Of a stretch of DNA of 64,000 nt, positions 10,137 through 22,600 are shown one piece after another. The DNA is taken from positions 9,470,670 to 9,534,669 of the forward strand of contig NC_087062.1 of assembly GCF_963678635.1 (NCBI RefSeq), in the 5' to 3' direction. Origin of the DNA: Symsagittifera roscoffensis (Eukaryota > Xenacoelomorpha > Acoela > Convolutidae). Position 1 is the first letter of the stretch. Every line of letters begins with the position of its first letter. The notes under the pieces are model-generated. The model had not been told where the DNA came from and made no database searches. It worked only from the letters and a program-made list of their open reading frames with translations. A program made the translations under genes and the position numbers.

Positions 10137-11170
10137 TGGCGCAGCCACCAGGATTTTCGAAGAATCCACTTAACATAAATCCTTTTTGGGAACGAGCATC
10201 GGCTGAACCTCCACTAGAGTTGACGAAATGGGCGGCCATATTAGAAATGGCAGTATTCGCTAAAGACGGTATCGAAATTAGAAATCTATTACGAGCCCGC
10301 CCAACACTTGTTGAACCAGAGAGCCAGTATACGAGATTGAAATCAATGGTGAAACAGATGCTCAACGGAAGAACCGAGAGGTGCGCAACCAAGAAAAAAG
10401 AGTGCGAGGTGAAAAAAGGTGCGCAACCAAGTTTGAGAGCTATAATTTCATTTGTCGAAAACAAAAGAAAACGGAGAGTTTAGAATAGTTCCACGCTGAC
10501 CTAGTGGAACTAGCTTCACGGGCTGATTGCGGCGACCGAGAAAGTGAGTGGGTAAGGTACATGTTTACCGCTCACATGAGAAAATTGCAGAGGAACTATT
10601 AGCCCAAACACGTACGCCGCAGGAGGCTTATGAATACGCGATCTGACGCGAAAAAGGAATTGAACACAGCCGCACAATGAAATCAAATCCGATCGGAGGG
10701 CAAACAGTTGCGACCCCAAAGCAAGAACCAATGCATTATGTCAATACACGTGGCAGACAAAACCAACAATTTAACCAAAATAATCAACGAGGCCGGGGAA
10801 GTTTTCGCGGTCGACCATATCCACATGATTCACAAAACACAAGGGGTCAACAATATCAACAACAACGAAACACAAATTCCAAACAATGTTTCAAATGTGG
10901 AAATCTATATGGTCCAAACCATCTAAAATTTTGTCCGGCCAAAGACAAAATTTGTTCAAATGCGCAAAACGTGGACAGTTTGCAAAAGTTTGTCGTTCCA
11001 CTGACGTCAATTATCTAGGCAACAATGAGGAACAACAAGAAGAAACAGAAATAGAGAGCACGGGGACGGATACTGACCCGGTGGCTTACGCAGAGTTCAC
11101 CACAAACAATGGTTGGGAAAACTACCAAATAGACGACTTGAAATTACCTGAAATTGCCATTATTGCTTGA
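10136..11170 (+). pseudogene. gag of the Ty3/gypsy element (broken)
   Basis: The apparent start ATG uses the last base of the LTR and the first two bases of the primer-binding site. The N-terminal frame is open to about 10400, where a segment of the capsid region is deleted. Recognisable capsid sequence continues in other frames around 10440-10680, with stops. Nucleocapsid follows, with a CFKCG knuckle near 10890 and a second FKCAKRGQFAKVC knuckle after a frameshift near 10960. An acidic stretch follows. Structural protein of the particle; non-functional here. Confidence 0.85.
10137..10154 (+). promoter_or_regulatory. Primer-binding site
   Basis: TGGCGCAGCCACC directly follows the LTR with no spacer, as expected for pairing with a tRNA 3' end (TGG against CCA). 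I did not identify the tRNA. The gag start codon overlaps this junction. Confidence 0.7.
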
Positions 11171-11229
11171 TAATGGCAATTTCAGAATCATTTGAGATTA
11201 AGGACACAAAATCAATATAAGAAGACGAT

Positions 11230-12198
11230 TTGAATAAACACATTGTCAAATTGAGAACGAATACAACAGAATTATTCGCAATTGCTGACTCAGGTAGTCC
11301 AATGTCCTTTCTAAACGAAAAAACGGTTCAACGCTTACAACAAAACAACACATCGGCAATATTCAAAAAAATTCCCCCGGAGGATACAGCCCGAAATTTA
11401 GCGTGTTATAACGGTGAATATATTCAACCTAAGGGACGATTAATACTAAAGATTGAATCTGGGGGGTGGATTGAATCTGGGGGGTGGAGAGTTCAAACAG
11501 CTCTGTTCATTATAGCGGACAACCAAAAAGCCAATATATTAGGACGGAATCTATTACCACGCATTGGCATCAAACTAATTCAGGACAAACCAAATCAAAA
11601 GGTACTCAACGTACAACGGAGCGTCGAATCAAACCATGAGATTAAACAATGGGTCAAGGATAGCTTTCAACAACTATGCGTACGAATCGAAAAGTCCAAA
11701 CATCACGTTATGAAAACCCAATTCAACAAAGATTTTGAACCAATACAACAAAAAGGCAGACGCATACCCATACACTTACAAGAAGGAATTGAAGCTGAAC
11801 TAAACAAGTTGATTGATCAAAAACATATTATCAAACTTGATAAGTGTTCAGACAAACAATTTATCAGTCCTATAGTCATCACGGTCAAAACGGTTAAACT
11901 AGCACTGGATTCGAAGAAAATTAACAAATATTTACACAAAAACAAATATCAGATGCCAGACATAGATCTCCTGCTGGGCAATATCGCACAAGTAGTGAAA
12001 TCGGACAATTTGAACCAAACACTATTCACAACACTTGATTTAAGATACGCATATTCACAAATCCCGTTGGATAAAACAACACGAGAACCATGCAACTTCA
12101 GTCTAATTGGGGGAAATGCCACCGGAACATACCAATTCCAAAAAGGATTTTGCGGCCTCACGGATATGCCAGCGGAATTCAAAAAGCAGTGGATTTGA
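11230..12198 (+). pseudogene. pol: aspartic protease and N-terminal half of reverse transcriptase
   Basis: The protease shows ADSGSPMSF (catalytic Asp-Ser-Gly) near 11285 and NILGRNLL (ILG motif) near 11540. An 18-bp direct duplication at about 11454-11489 repeats IESGGW inside the protease. RT fingers and palm follow, with LDLRYAYSQIPL near 12035. A one-base frame change at about 12183 ends this frame prematurely; the RT continues in the next frame. Confidence 0.9.
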
Positions 12199-13529
12199 CA
12201 CTCACAATTTGCAACAATACCAATGCATACCTTGATGATATTCTAATCTTAACAAAAGGAACGCTCGAGACTCATCGGTAAAAACTCCAGACGGTGCTAA
12301 GAAAACTCAACGAGGAAAATCTTGCAATTTCGTTGGACAAGTGTAAGTTCGCATGCAAACAAGTTGAGTGGTTGGGCTACACCATAAACAGTGAGGGAAC
12401 TAAACCACTCATAAAGAAAACCGAGGCAATTGAAAAATTATCGCCTCCCAAAACGTTTAAACAACTCACAAGTTTCATGGGGTCAATACATCATCTTACA
12501 AGATATATATCAAATTTAGCACAAATAGCGGCAGCATTACGACCATTACTAAAAAACGCTGATAAGAACAGACCTATTAATTGGTTAACGGAACACAACT
12601 CAGCTTTTCAAAACATTCTACAACTCGTGGCAAAATTCACACAAAATAAACATTATGATCAACATTTAGAAACTCGCATCGTCTGTGATGCATCTAATAC
12701 AGGTTTAGGAGCAGCATTAGAGCAACATTCAACAGAAGGTTGGGTTAGTTATAGCTTATGCGTCACGTTTCTTAAATTCCCTTGAGGAAAAATAGTTAGT
12801 AAATGAACTACAATTATATTATTAGGAGTTGTTTGGGCAATTGAGCAATTCAAATATTATTTGAACGGCAAAAATTTTACTGTCATCACTGATCATCAAG
12901 CATTAATTTGCGCATTAAGCGCCAGCGAACGATCAAAGACAAGTCAAAACCGTCTCACCCGCTGGATGGATAGATTAATACCATTTCATTTTGATATCAA
13001 ACATCTCGCAGGGAGTAAAATGGGATCAATAGACTATATGTCACGAAATCTGGTTGGATTACCCTTACCCCCCAGCAAGTATTATGAGGAATTTGTAGTT
13101 GCGGTAATTACCACATTCATAAAAAACTTGGAAATGATTGACAATGTCATCCTAAATCAATTAGCCAATCAAAACAAAGCACCATGTGATCTGATCATAA
13201 AACGCGCGGAAAACAAATGGCTATTAGATATTAAAACAAACGCTCAATTAACAACTAAACACTCCAAACATTCCATCAACGGTCAATTGCCACCCAAAAA
13301 CAGAATTCAGTCTAACTTAAACTCTGTTCAAAATCAGTCAACATTTCATTCAGCTCAGAATCAGTCAACACTCTCGCAGTCAAAAATTCTTCAATTCAAC
13401 GAGCGATTGACCAACACAAAAAAATTCCAAAAAATAAGTCGAAAAGATACGAGAAATTTCACAGGTGGCTTCATTCCGAGCGATCAAAAAACCACCAAAC
13501 CACGCGGCCGTACAGTTTCGGTCGATTGA
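12180..13529 (+). pseudogene. pol: RT catalytic core and RNase H
   Basis: The catalytic box is YLDD near 12225, followed by the thumb and connection (LEWLGY-like VEWLGYTI near 12370, FKQLTSFMG). The RNase H shows VCDASNTGLGAAL near 12685 and, after a stop near 12784, ITDHQAL near 12885 and the LTRWMDRL/HLAGSKM end. Several stops and frameshifts interrupt it. Copies RNA into DNA and removes template RNA in active relatives; inactive here. Confidence 0.9.
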
Positions 13530-14210
13530 ACGATCACATCAGACCGAGAAGAAAGTCTCTCCGACCCAAGGTGGCACAAACGACCCCCAACAAAGGAAAA
13601 GCGGATGAATAAAACCAAATCATCACCGCAATACCAACCAACCACAAAACTGATCGACGCAAGAAATTTGATCACAGGAATGAAAAGTAGAAAATTCCCA
13701 AAGATTTTTTTGGAGACACCACAACAGTAACAAAAGGAGACAGTTCACAAAAAACTGTGCCACTAATAGCTCAAGCAACAATAGCTACACAAACAACGCT
13801 GCAAAACAAGATGAAAGAGAACAAATCATCTACATCAACTCAAACAAATAGCAACACCGAAAATCAGCCGATCGAACAAGAAATATGTGTCAGCCGCTTG
13901 AATCCTAATGTATGTCTACAAGAAGACACATCACCGAACGTGGAACCCCCGACAATGACTACTTCACTACAACTCGAGGCCAGCCACCCAGAAATAATGG
14001 ACACCGTGGTGGCAACTGTTGAATAAGCCACTGAAACCGAGGAGGACACGCCTTTATTTCGGCGTAAACTGCAAAAAGTGCTGGGAATCTCATTCATCGC
14101 TGCCGCCACCAAGAAAGACAGAAACTTAGGGCCACTGATAAACTTCGTGAAAAAGCGGGACTGGGATGCCATCAAAGCTTCATACGGACAGTACTGGTTC
14201 AATATACGAA
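13530..14210 (+). other. Linker between RNase H and integrase
   Basis: Low-complexity Thr/Ser/Gln-rich coding remnants (13757-14026 open) with no domain recognised. Probably the spacer between RNase H and integrase. Confidence 0.5.
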
Positions 14211-15186
14211 GTCGCCTTGTTCGAGAGGACTGTCTTCTCAGATGAAAGGATCGTAATTCCTTCGCAGCTCCGACAGACAGTACTGGATAGTCTTCACCTC
14301 ACACATCCGGGATAGGAAGCCATGTTGGATCTGAGACAACATGTTTGGTTTCCGCACATTCATTGCTCAATTGTGCAGATGGCACAAAACTGTAAACAGT
14401 GCACGGAGCAAGGTAAAAATTTAAAACCCATCCTAGGCAAAAATCCTAGACATGGAACCGGTGGTCGAACCTAATGAGGAAGTACAATTAGATTTTGCGT
14501 AGCCCCTACCGGACGATTTAAATAGAGACGCATACATTCTTGTGGCAATAGATAAGTGGTCAAAGTTCCCGACAGCAAAAGTTGTTTCAAACACAACAGC
14601 AGATATTGCAATTAATTTCATGCAACGACATTTTTCTAATAACGGGGTACCGCGTAGATTGCGATGTGACCAAGCTCAAACATTCCAAGCCAAAAAATTC
14701 CAAATTTTCTGTAGGTCAAACAATATGAAACTACTTTTTGCGCCCGTAGATGATCATAGAGCCATAGGTGTTGTTGAACGAATGATCCAAACAATTAAGC
14801 GTAGATTAGCGGTAATGAGAATAGATCAAACAAATACACCATATAAACTAGCTTCGGATGTCGCAGAAATAACAAAAACGCTAAGAATTACACCACACGG
14901 TGTCACAAAATTTTCTCCTTTTGAAGCACATATGGGTAGAAAACCAAACACTCCATTATCAAACATAGCCACAAATAGCTCACCTAAAAATTTAAACTGG
15001 GAGAACGCAAAACATGCATGTTTAGATCGAAAGAACCTTGAAAAGCCGCCGTTACCAGCAGAAGTCATGCATGACCTCGAACGATGGTCAGAGGATGAAG
15101 TACAGATTCGAAAGAAAGAGAAACAACAAAAAGTTCCGCATGAACCAATACCGAGGAAGCTCGAAAACAAACATTCACTGCCATAG
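14211..15186 (+). pseudogene. pol: integrase zinc-binding and catalytic domains
   Basis: The zinc-binding domain shows HLTHPG near 14297 and NCKQC near 14393 with stops between. The catalytic core shows the first Asp in AIDKWSKFP (about 14545), the second in RCDQAQTF (about 14665) and the Glu in VVERMIQTIKRR (about 14773), the DDE triad of retroviral-type integrases. The frame stays open to 15186. Confidence 0.92.
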
Positions 15187-16338
15187 CCAGAAAAAGGTGC
15201 ATATACAGAATCTATAGAACTCGCTAAAAACAAACTTAATTTAAGATATAAGGGAGTACAATAAACGGTTGATAAAAATATCAAAAAACGCATAGAACAA
15301 GTGGCACGGAAAACCATTCGGCTAGCAACCAAAATAAAAAACCCAAAAACATTTGAACAAAAATACAAAACAATAGACGGAAAAATTCTCACATACACAT
15401 CGCATACTGCTTGGGTACAATCTTTTGGCAAACAACCAAGACTCCTAAGGAATATTGGCATCGCTTTTGTCCCCAACCCGGTAATATACGGACCTTACCG
15501 ACCTTCTCGTTTGAGTGATTATGTTGCTTACAAATGCGCACGGAGAACAGGACCATGCCTACGTTTTTTAGAAATCAACAAACCACAAGCTCCACAACAC
15601 AGCATGTTCAAGGAAGACACCAGAACGAAGCTCCCAGTGAAGTTATTAAATCAAGAAAAAGAACAAGGTCAGGGCACCAGCAAAACCAGTCCCACGAAGA
15701 GGAAAGCATTGAGAAAACGGAGCGGAGGAAAACCAACGAGAAAATTACAAACACCAAGAGGATGAGTGTCCAAACGGAGATGGAAAAGACAATCAACACA
15801 GAAAAAGAGGACGACCTGTCGCCCAAATCGGAGGAGAATACTTCACCGTCACCTAAGTGACAAAACCAAAAAATAACACCGCCTGTAATAGCAACAAGGA
15901 AATCGACAAGGGCCAGACAGGCGACATTAGCAACAGCTCTCGGAAACCCTATCCCAATCAACGGTATACAAAAGACAAGCACAGCAGGGAAGAAGCAGTT
16001 TGAAATCGATTTACCACCCGAGAAATCGAAACCAGATACACCAAGCCTGAAATTTTTAATTCAGGAAATGGGATTTTCTGAAAAAACCCCGGAATACAAA
16101 AGCCTGCATACAATTTATCCAGGCAATTAGTCCCAAACATAAAACAAACATTACCAATGAGGTAATTGATCTTACTTCACCAGCGGAGGTCGATGACGAA
16201 AAGATGGACAGTAATGATATATTTTGCAAAAATTCGAAAAATCCAAAACAAGACGATCAACCAAATAATGAAGAAGAACACGGAGTAGTAGATGATGTCA
16301 CTGACAACAATAATGGAAAAAAAACAGGGGAGATATGA
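15187..16338 (+). pseudogene. pol: integrase C-terminal tail with VIDLT motif
   Basis: The frame at 15301-15765 carries KTIDGKIL, HTAWVQSFGKQPRLLRN and YGPYRP, the usual post-core segment of this element type, then a Lys/Ser/Pro-rich tail. A last open frame ends with TGA at 16336-16338 and contains EVIDLTSPAEVDDE (VIDLT at 16162-16176), a sequence of the SUMO-interacting-motif type followed by acidic residues. Frameshifts separate the pieces. Confidence 0.75.
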
Positions 16339-16409
16339 ATAACACCAGCTAAACAGACCTACGGGGACTTAAAAACTCAAATAAAACTTTATCTCAAATA
16401 AAACTTTGC

Positions 16410-16423
16410 CAAAGGAGGGGGAA
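16410..16423 (+). promoter_or_regulatory. Polypurine tract
   Basis: AAAGGAGGGGGAA immediately precedes the 3' LTR TG, as expected for plus-strand priming. Confidence 0.85.
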
Positions 16424-16695
16424 TGTCATCCGGCATGGATAGATAAAACTCCATACAAAACTTATTATGTATTTATATACCATTTATGTTTTGATATTAT
16501 ATAACATTAATATGTAAGTTTCGATTGACTTTGATACAAGGACGAGAACGGTGTCTGAAGAGAACTACGGTTCAGAAAATAATTAACTCTTACGAAAGCA
16601 AGTTGTTTTAACTTATCTCTCTCAAGCGTGATATTATCTATCCATACGGATTCAATAACCAACTGTTCATACCTCGAGGAGTTGACGGAATGACA
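16424..16695 (+). repeat. 3' LTR of the Ty3/gypsy element
   Basis: 272 bp, same termini as the 5' LTR, followed by the second CCCAC target copy at 16696-16700 and resumption of the satellite. Confidence 0.95.
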
Positions 16696-19600
16696 CCCAC
16701 TTCCCGCACTGCCAGTCAGCGTAAGATCATGTTTCAACATAGGCATAATTCAAGTTCTACGCCACCGGATTCCTCCAAACCCTTCTGGCATAGCAGTCAG
16801 CTTGAGATCGCATTTCAACGTAGACATGATTCCAATTCTAACCCATCGAGACATCGAGATCCTCCAACCCCTTCCCGCATGACCAGCCAGCGTAAGATCA
16901 GGTTTAACCATGGACATGATTCAAACTCTACACCACCGCATTCCTCCAAACCCTCAGGCGTAGCAAGTCAGCATATGGTAACATTTCAACCTAGAAATGA
17001 TTCAAGTTCTACGCCACAGAGTTCCTCCAACCTCTTTCTGCATGACCAATCAGCGTAAGATTGCATTTCAACCAAGACATGGTTCCAGTTCTACCCCCAC
17101 CGAGTTCCTCCAACCCCTTCCCGCTTGACCGGTAAGCGTAAGATCGCACTTCAACCTTGAGATGATTCATTCTACCCCACCGAGTTCCTTCTCCCCCTTG
17201 CCGCATGGCCAGTCAGCGTAAGATCATGTTTCAACATAGGCATAATTCAAATTCTACGCCACCGGATTCCTCCAAACCATTCTGGCATAGCAAGTCAGCT
17301 TGAGATCGCATTTCAACCTAGACATGATTCCAGTTCTACCCCATCGAGACATCTCCAACCCCTTCCCGCATGACCAGTCAGCGTAAGATCGCACTCGAGC
17401 CTTGACAAGGTTCCTTTTCTAACCCACCGAGTTTCTCCAACCCCTTCCCGCTTGACCGGTAAGCGTAAGATCGCACTTCAACCTTGAGATGATTCATTCT
17501 ACCCCACCGAGTTCCTTCTCCCCCTTGCCGCATGGCCAGTCAGCGTAAGATCATGTTTCAACATAGGCATAATTCAAATTCTACGCCACCGGATTCCTCC
17601 AAACCATTCTGGCATAGCAAGTCAGCTTGAGATCGCATTTCAACCTAGACATGATTCCAGTTCTACCCCATCGAGACATCTCCAACCCCTATCCGTATGG
17701 CCAGTCAGCGTAAGATCACGTTCAAACATGGACATGATTCAAAATCTACCCCACCGGACTTCTCCAAACACTTCAGGCGTAGCAAGACAGCACATGGTAA
17801 CATTTCAACCTAGACTTGATTCCAGTTCTACGCCACAGAGTTCTTCCAACCCCTTCTTGTATGCCCAGTCAGCTTAAGATCGCATTACAACCTTGACATG
17901 ATTCCAGTTCTGCCCCACCGAAATCCTCCAACCAATTTCCGCATGTCCAGTCAGCGTAAGATCATGTTTCAACATAAGCATAATTCGAATTCTACGCCAC
18001 TGGATTCCTCCAAACCCTTCTGGCGTAGCAAGTCAGCACATGGTAACATTTCAACCTAGACATGGTTCCAGTTCTACCCCACCGAGTTCTTCCAACCCCT
18101 TCTTGTATGCCCAGTCAGCTTGAGATCGCATTTCAACCTACACATGATTCCAGTTCTACCCCATCGAGACATCGAGATCCTCCAACCTCTTTCCGTATGG
18201 CCAATCATCGTAAGATCGCATTTCAACCAAGACATGATTCCAGTTCTACCCCACCGTGTTCCTCCAACCCCTTCCCGCATGACCCGTCAGCGTAATATCG
18301 CACTTCAAACTTGATATGATTCCATTTCTACCCCACCGAGTTCCTCCTACCCTTTCCCGCATGACGAGTCAGCGTAAGATTGCATTTCAGCCTTGACATG
18401 ATTCCTTTTCTACCCCACCGAGTTCTTTCTCCCCCTTGCCGCATGGCCAGTCAGCGTAAGATCATGTTTCAACATAGGCATAATTCAAATTCTACGCCAC
18501 CGGATTCCTCCAAACCCTTCTGACATAGCAAATCAGCTTGAGATCGCATTCCAACCTAGACATGATTCCAGCTCTACCCCATCGAGACATCGAGATCCTC
18601 CAACCCCTTCCCGCATGACCAGTCAGCGTAAGATCGCACTCGAGCCTTGATATGATTCCTTTTCTACCCCACCGAAATCATCCTACCCCTTTCCGCATGG
18701 CCAGTCAGCGTAAGATCACGTTTAAACATGGACTTGATTCAAGATCTACACCATCGGATTCCTCCAAACCCTTCAGGCGTAGCAAGTCAGCATATGGTAA
18801 CATTTCAACCTAGACATGATTCCAGTTCTACGCCACAGAGTTCCTCCAACTTCTATGCGCATGGCCAGTCAGCGTAAGATCGCATTTCAACCAAGACATG
18901 ATTCCAGTTCTACCCCCCCGAAATCGTCTAACCCCTTCCCGCATGACCAGTCAGCGTAAGATCGCACTCGAGCCTTGATATGATTCCTTTTCTACCCCAC
19001 CGAAATCATCCTACCCCTTCCCGCATGACCAGTCAGCGTAAGATCACGTTTAAACATGGACATGATTCAAACACCACCGGATCCCTCCAAACCCCTCAGG
19101 CGTAGCAAGTCACCATATGGCAACATTTCAACCTGGTTATGATTTACCCCACAGAGTTCCTCCAACCTCTTTCCGTATGGCCAGTCAGCGTAAGATCGCA
19201 TTTCAACCAAGACATGATTCCAGTTCTACACCACCGAGTTCCTCCAACCCCTTCTCGCATGACCGGTCAGCGTAAGATCGCAATTCAAACTTGACATGAT
19301 TCCATTTCTACCCCACCGAGTTCCTCCTACCCTTTCCCGCATGACGAGTCAACGTAAGATTGCACTTCAGCCTTGACATGATTCCATTTCTACCCCACCG
19401 AGTTCTTTCTCCCACTTGCCGCATGGTCAGTTCGCGTAAGATCATGTTTCAACATACGCATAATTCAAATTCTACGCCACCGGATTCCTTCAAACCCTTA
19501 TGACATAGCAATTGAGCTTGAGATCGCGTAGCAAGTCAGTATATGGTAACATTTCAACCTAGACATGATTCCAGTTCTACGCAATAGAGTTCCGCATGGC

Positions 19601-22600
19601 CAGTCAGCGTAAGATCACGTTTAAACATGGACATGATTCAAACACCACCGGATCCCTCCAAACCCCTCAGGCGTAGCAATCCACCATATGGCAACATTTC
19701 AACCTAGTTATGATTTACCCCACAGAGTTCCTCCAACCTCTTTCCGTATGGCCAGTCAGCGTAAGATCGCATTTCAACCAAGATATGATTCCAGTTCTAC
19801 CCCGCCGAGTTCCTCCTACCCTTTCCCGCATGACGAGTCAACGTAAGATCGCACTTCAGCCTTGACATGATTCCATTTCTACCCCACCGAGTTCTTTCTC
19901 CCACTTGCCGCATGGTCAGTTCGCGTAAGATCAAGTTTCAACATACGAATATTTCAAATTCTACGCCACCGGATTCCTTCAAACCCTTATGACATAGCAA
20001 TTCAGCTTGAGATCGCGTAGCAAGTCAGTATATGGTAACTTTTCAACCTAGACATGATTCCAGTTCTACGCCATAGAGTTCCGCATGGCCAGTCAGCGTA
20101 AGATCACGTTTAAACATGGACATGATTCAAACTCGCTACCACCGGATTCCTCCAAACCCTTCAGGCGTAGCAAGTCAGCGCATGGTAACATTTCAACCTA
20201 GACATGGTTCCAGTTCTACCCCACCGAGTTCTTCAAACCCCTTCTAGTATGCCCACTCAGCTTAAGATTGCATTACAACCTTGACATGATTCCAGTTCTG
20301 CCCCACCGAGTTCCACCAACCGATTTCCGCATGGCCAGTCAGCGTAAGATCATGTTTCAATATAGGCATAATTCAAATTCTACGCCACCGGATTCCTTCG
20401 AACCCTTCTGACATAGCAATTCAGCTTGAGATCGCGTAGCAAGTCAGCATATGGTAACATTTCAACCTAGACATGATTCCAGTTCTACGCCATAGAGTTC
20501 CTCCAACCTCTATGCGCATGGCCAGTCAGCGTAAGATCGCATTTCAGCCAAGATATGATTCCAATTCTACCCCACCGAAATCCTCCAACCCCTTCCCGCA
20601 TGACCGGTCAGCGTAAGATCTTATTTCAACCTTAACCTGATTCCATTTCTACCACACCGAATTTCTCCTACCCTTTCCCGCATGACGAGTCAGCGTAAGA
20701 TCGCACTTCAGCCTTGACATGATTCCATTTCCCCCACCGTGTTTCTTCTCCCCCTTGCCACATGGCCAGTCAGCGTAAGACCATGTTTCAACATAGGCAT
20801 AATTCAAATTCTACGCCACCGGATTCCTCCAAGCCCTTCTGGCATAGCAAGTCAGCTTGAGATCCAGTTCTACCACATCGAGACATCGAGATTCTCCAAC
20901 CCTTTCCCGCATGACCAGTCAGCGAAAGATCGCACTCGAGCCTTGACATAGTTCCTTTTCTACCCCACTGAGTTCATCTCAACCCTTTCCGCATGGCCAG
21001 TCAGCGTAGGATCATGTTTAAACATGGACATGATTCAAATTCTACGCCACCGGATTCCTCCAAGCCCTTCTGGCAATGCAAGTCAGCTTGAGATCGCATT
21101 TCAACCTAGACATGATTCCAGTTCTACCCCACCGAGTTCTTCCAACCCCTTCCAGTATGCCCAGTCAGCTTAAGATCGCATTACAACCTTGAGATGATTC
21201 CAGTTCTGCCCGCCGAGTTCCTTCAACCGATTTCCGCATGACCAGTCAAGGTAAGGTTGCATTTCAACCGCTTCGGGGGAGGCCAGTCGGCGAAAGATCG
21301 CACTCAACCTAGAAAAGATTCCAGTTCTACCCCGCCGAATTTCTCCAAACCTTTCCCGCATGCCCAGTCAGCGAAATATCACGTTCAATATAGACATGAT
21401 TCTAGTTCTATCCCACCGAGTTCCTCCAATCACTCTGGCGTGGCCAGTCTGCATACGATCACAGTTCAACCCATTTCAACCAAGACTTGATACTATTCCT
21501 ACCTTACCGATATCCTCCAACCCCTACCTGCGAGGCCAGTCGGCGTAAGATCACATTTCAACATTGACAAGATTCTAGTTTAACCCCACTGAGTTCCTCC
21601 AAACACTTCCAGCATGGCCAGTCAGCGTAGGATTGCATTTCAATCTAGACGTGATTACAATTATACTCTACCGAGTTGCTCTAACCCCTTCCCGCATGGC
21701 CAGTCAGCGTAAGATCCCATATCAACGTAGACATGGTTCTAGTTCCATCCCACCGAGTTTTTCTAATCCTTCCAGCAGGGCCAGTAATCATAAGATGACA
21801 CTTCAACATGGTCATGATACTATTTCCAACCAACCGGTTCCTGCAACTACTCCCTTCATGGCCAGTCAGCGTAAGATCATATATCAACTTAGACATGATT
21901 TTAAGTTCTACCCCACCGAAATCCTCCAGCACCTTCCTGCATGATCAGTCAGCATAGCATCACAATTCAACCTAGACATGGTTCCATTTTACCCCTCCGA
22001 GTTCCACCATCCCGCATAGCCAGTCAGCGTAAGATCTCATTTTAAAACACACATGATTCTAGTTCTACCCCTTCACTTATGGTTATTCGGCACAAGATCA
22101 CATTTGAACCTAGACATGGTTGCAGGCCTAGCTCAATGAGTTCGTCCTACCTCTTCTGGCGTGGCCAGTAAGTTCAAGATCACATATCAAATAGAAATGA
22201 TTCTACTTACGCCCAACTTGGTCCCTCCAACCCCTTTCATCATGGATGGTTAGCTTATGATCAGATTTCAACCCAGACATGATACTGCCAGTACCCTACC
22301 GATTTCTTTCAACTCCTATCTGCGTGGCCGGTCAGCGTAAGATCACATATCAAATTACGCATGATACTAACCCTAACCAACCGAGTTCCTCCAACATCTC
22401 CCAGCATGGCCAGTCAGCGTAAGATCACATATCAACAGCGATATGATTCTTGTTCTACCCCACCGAGTTACTCCAAACCCTTTAGCGTGGCCAGTCTGCA
22501 TACTATCGCTTTTCAACCAAAACTTGATAATTTTTCTACCTTACCGAGCTCCTCCAACCCCTCCCTGCGAGGCTAGTCGGCGTAAAATATCAACATTGAC

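Larger units (their letters stand above)
9865..16695 (+). mobile_element. Ty3/gypsy LTR retrotransposon inserted in the satellite
   Basis: The 6831-bp element is bounded by 272-bp direct LTRs that begin TGTCAT and end ATGACA, with the 5-bp target duplication CCCAC at 9860-9864 and 16696-16700. Removing it restores a continuous satellite unit (TTCTCCCACTTCCCGC). A primer-binding site abuts the 5' LTR and a polypurine tract precedes the 3' LTR. Order: gag with zinc knuckles, protease, RT, RNase H, integrase, and a long C-terminal tail. The reading frames carry several stops, shifts and deletions, so it is not autonomous. The gag and pol style suggests the Mag-like branch, as inference. It lies in sense with the host gene. 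Confidence 0.95.
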
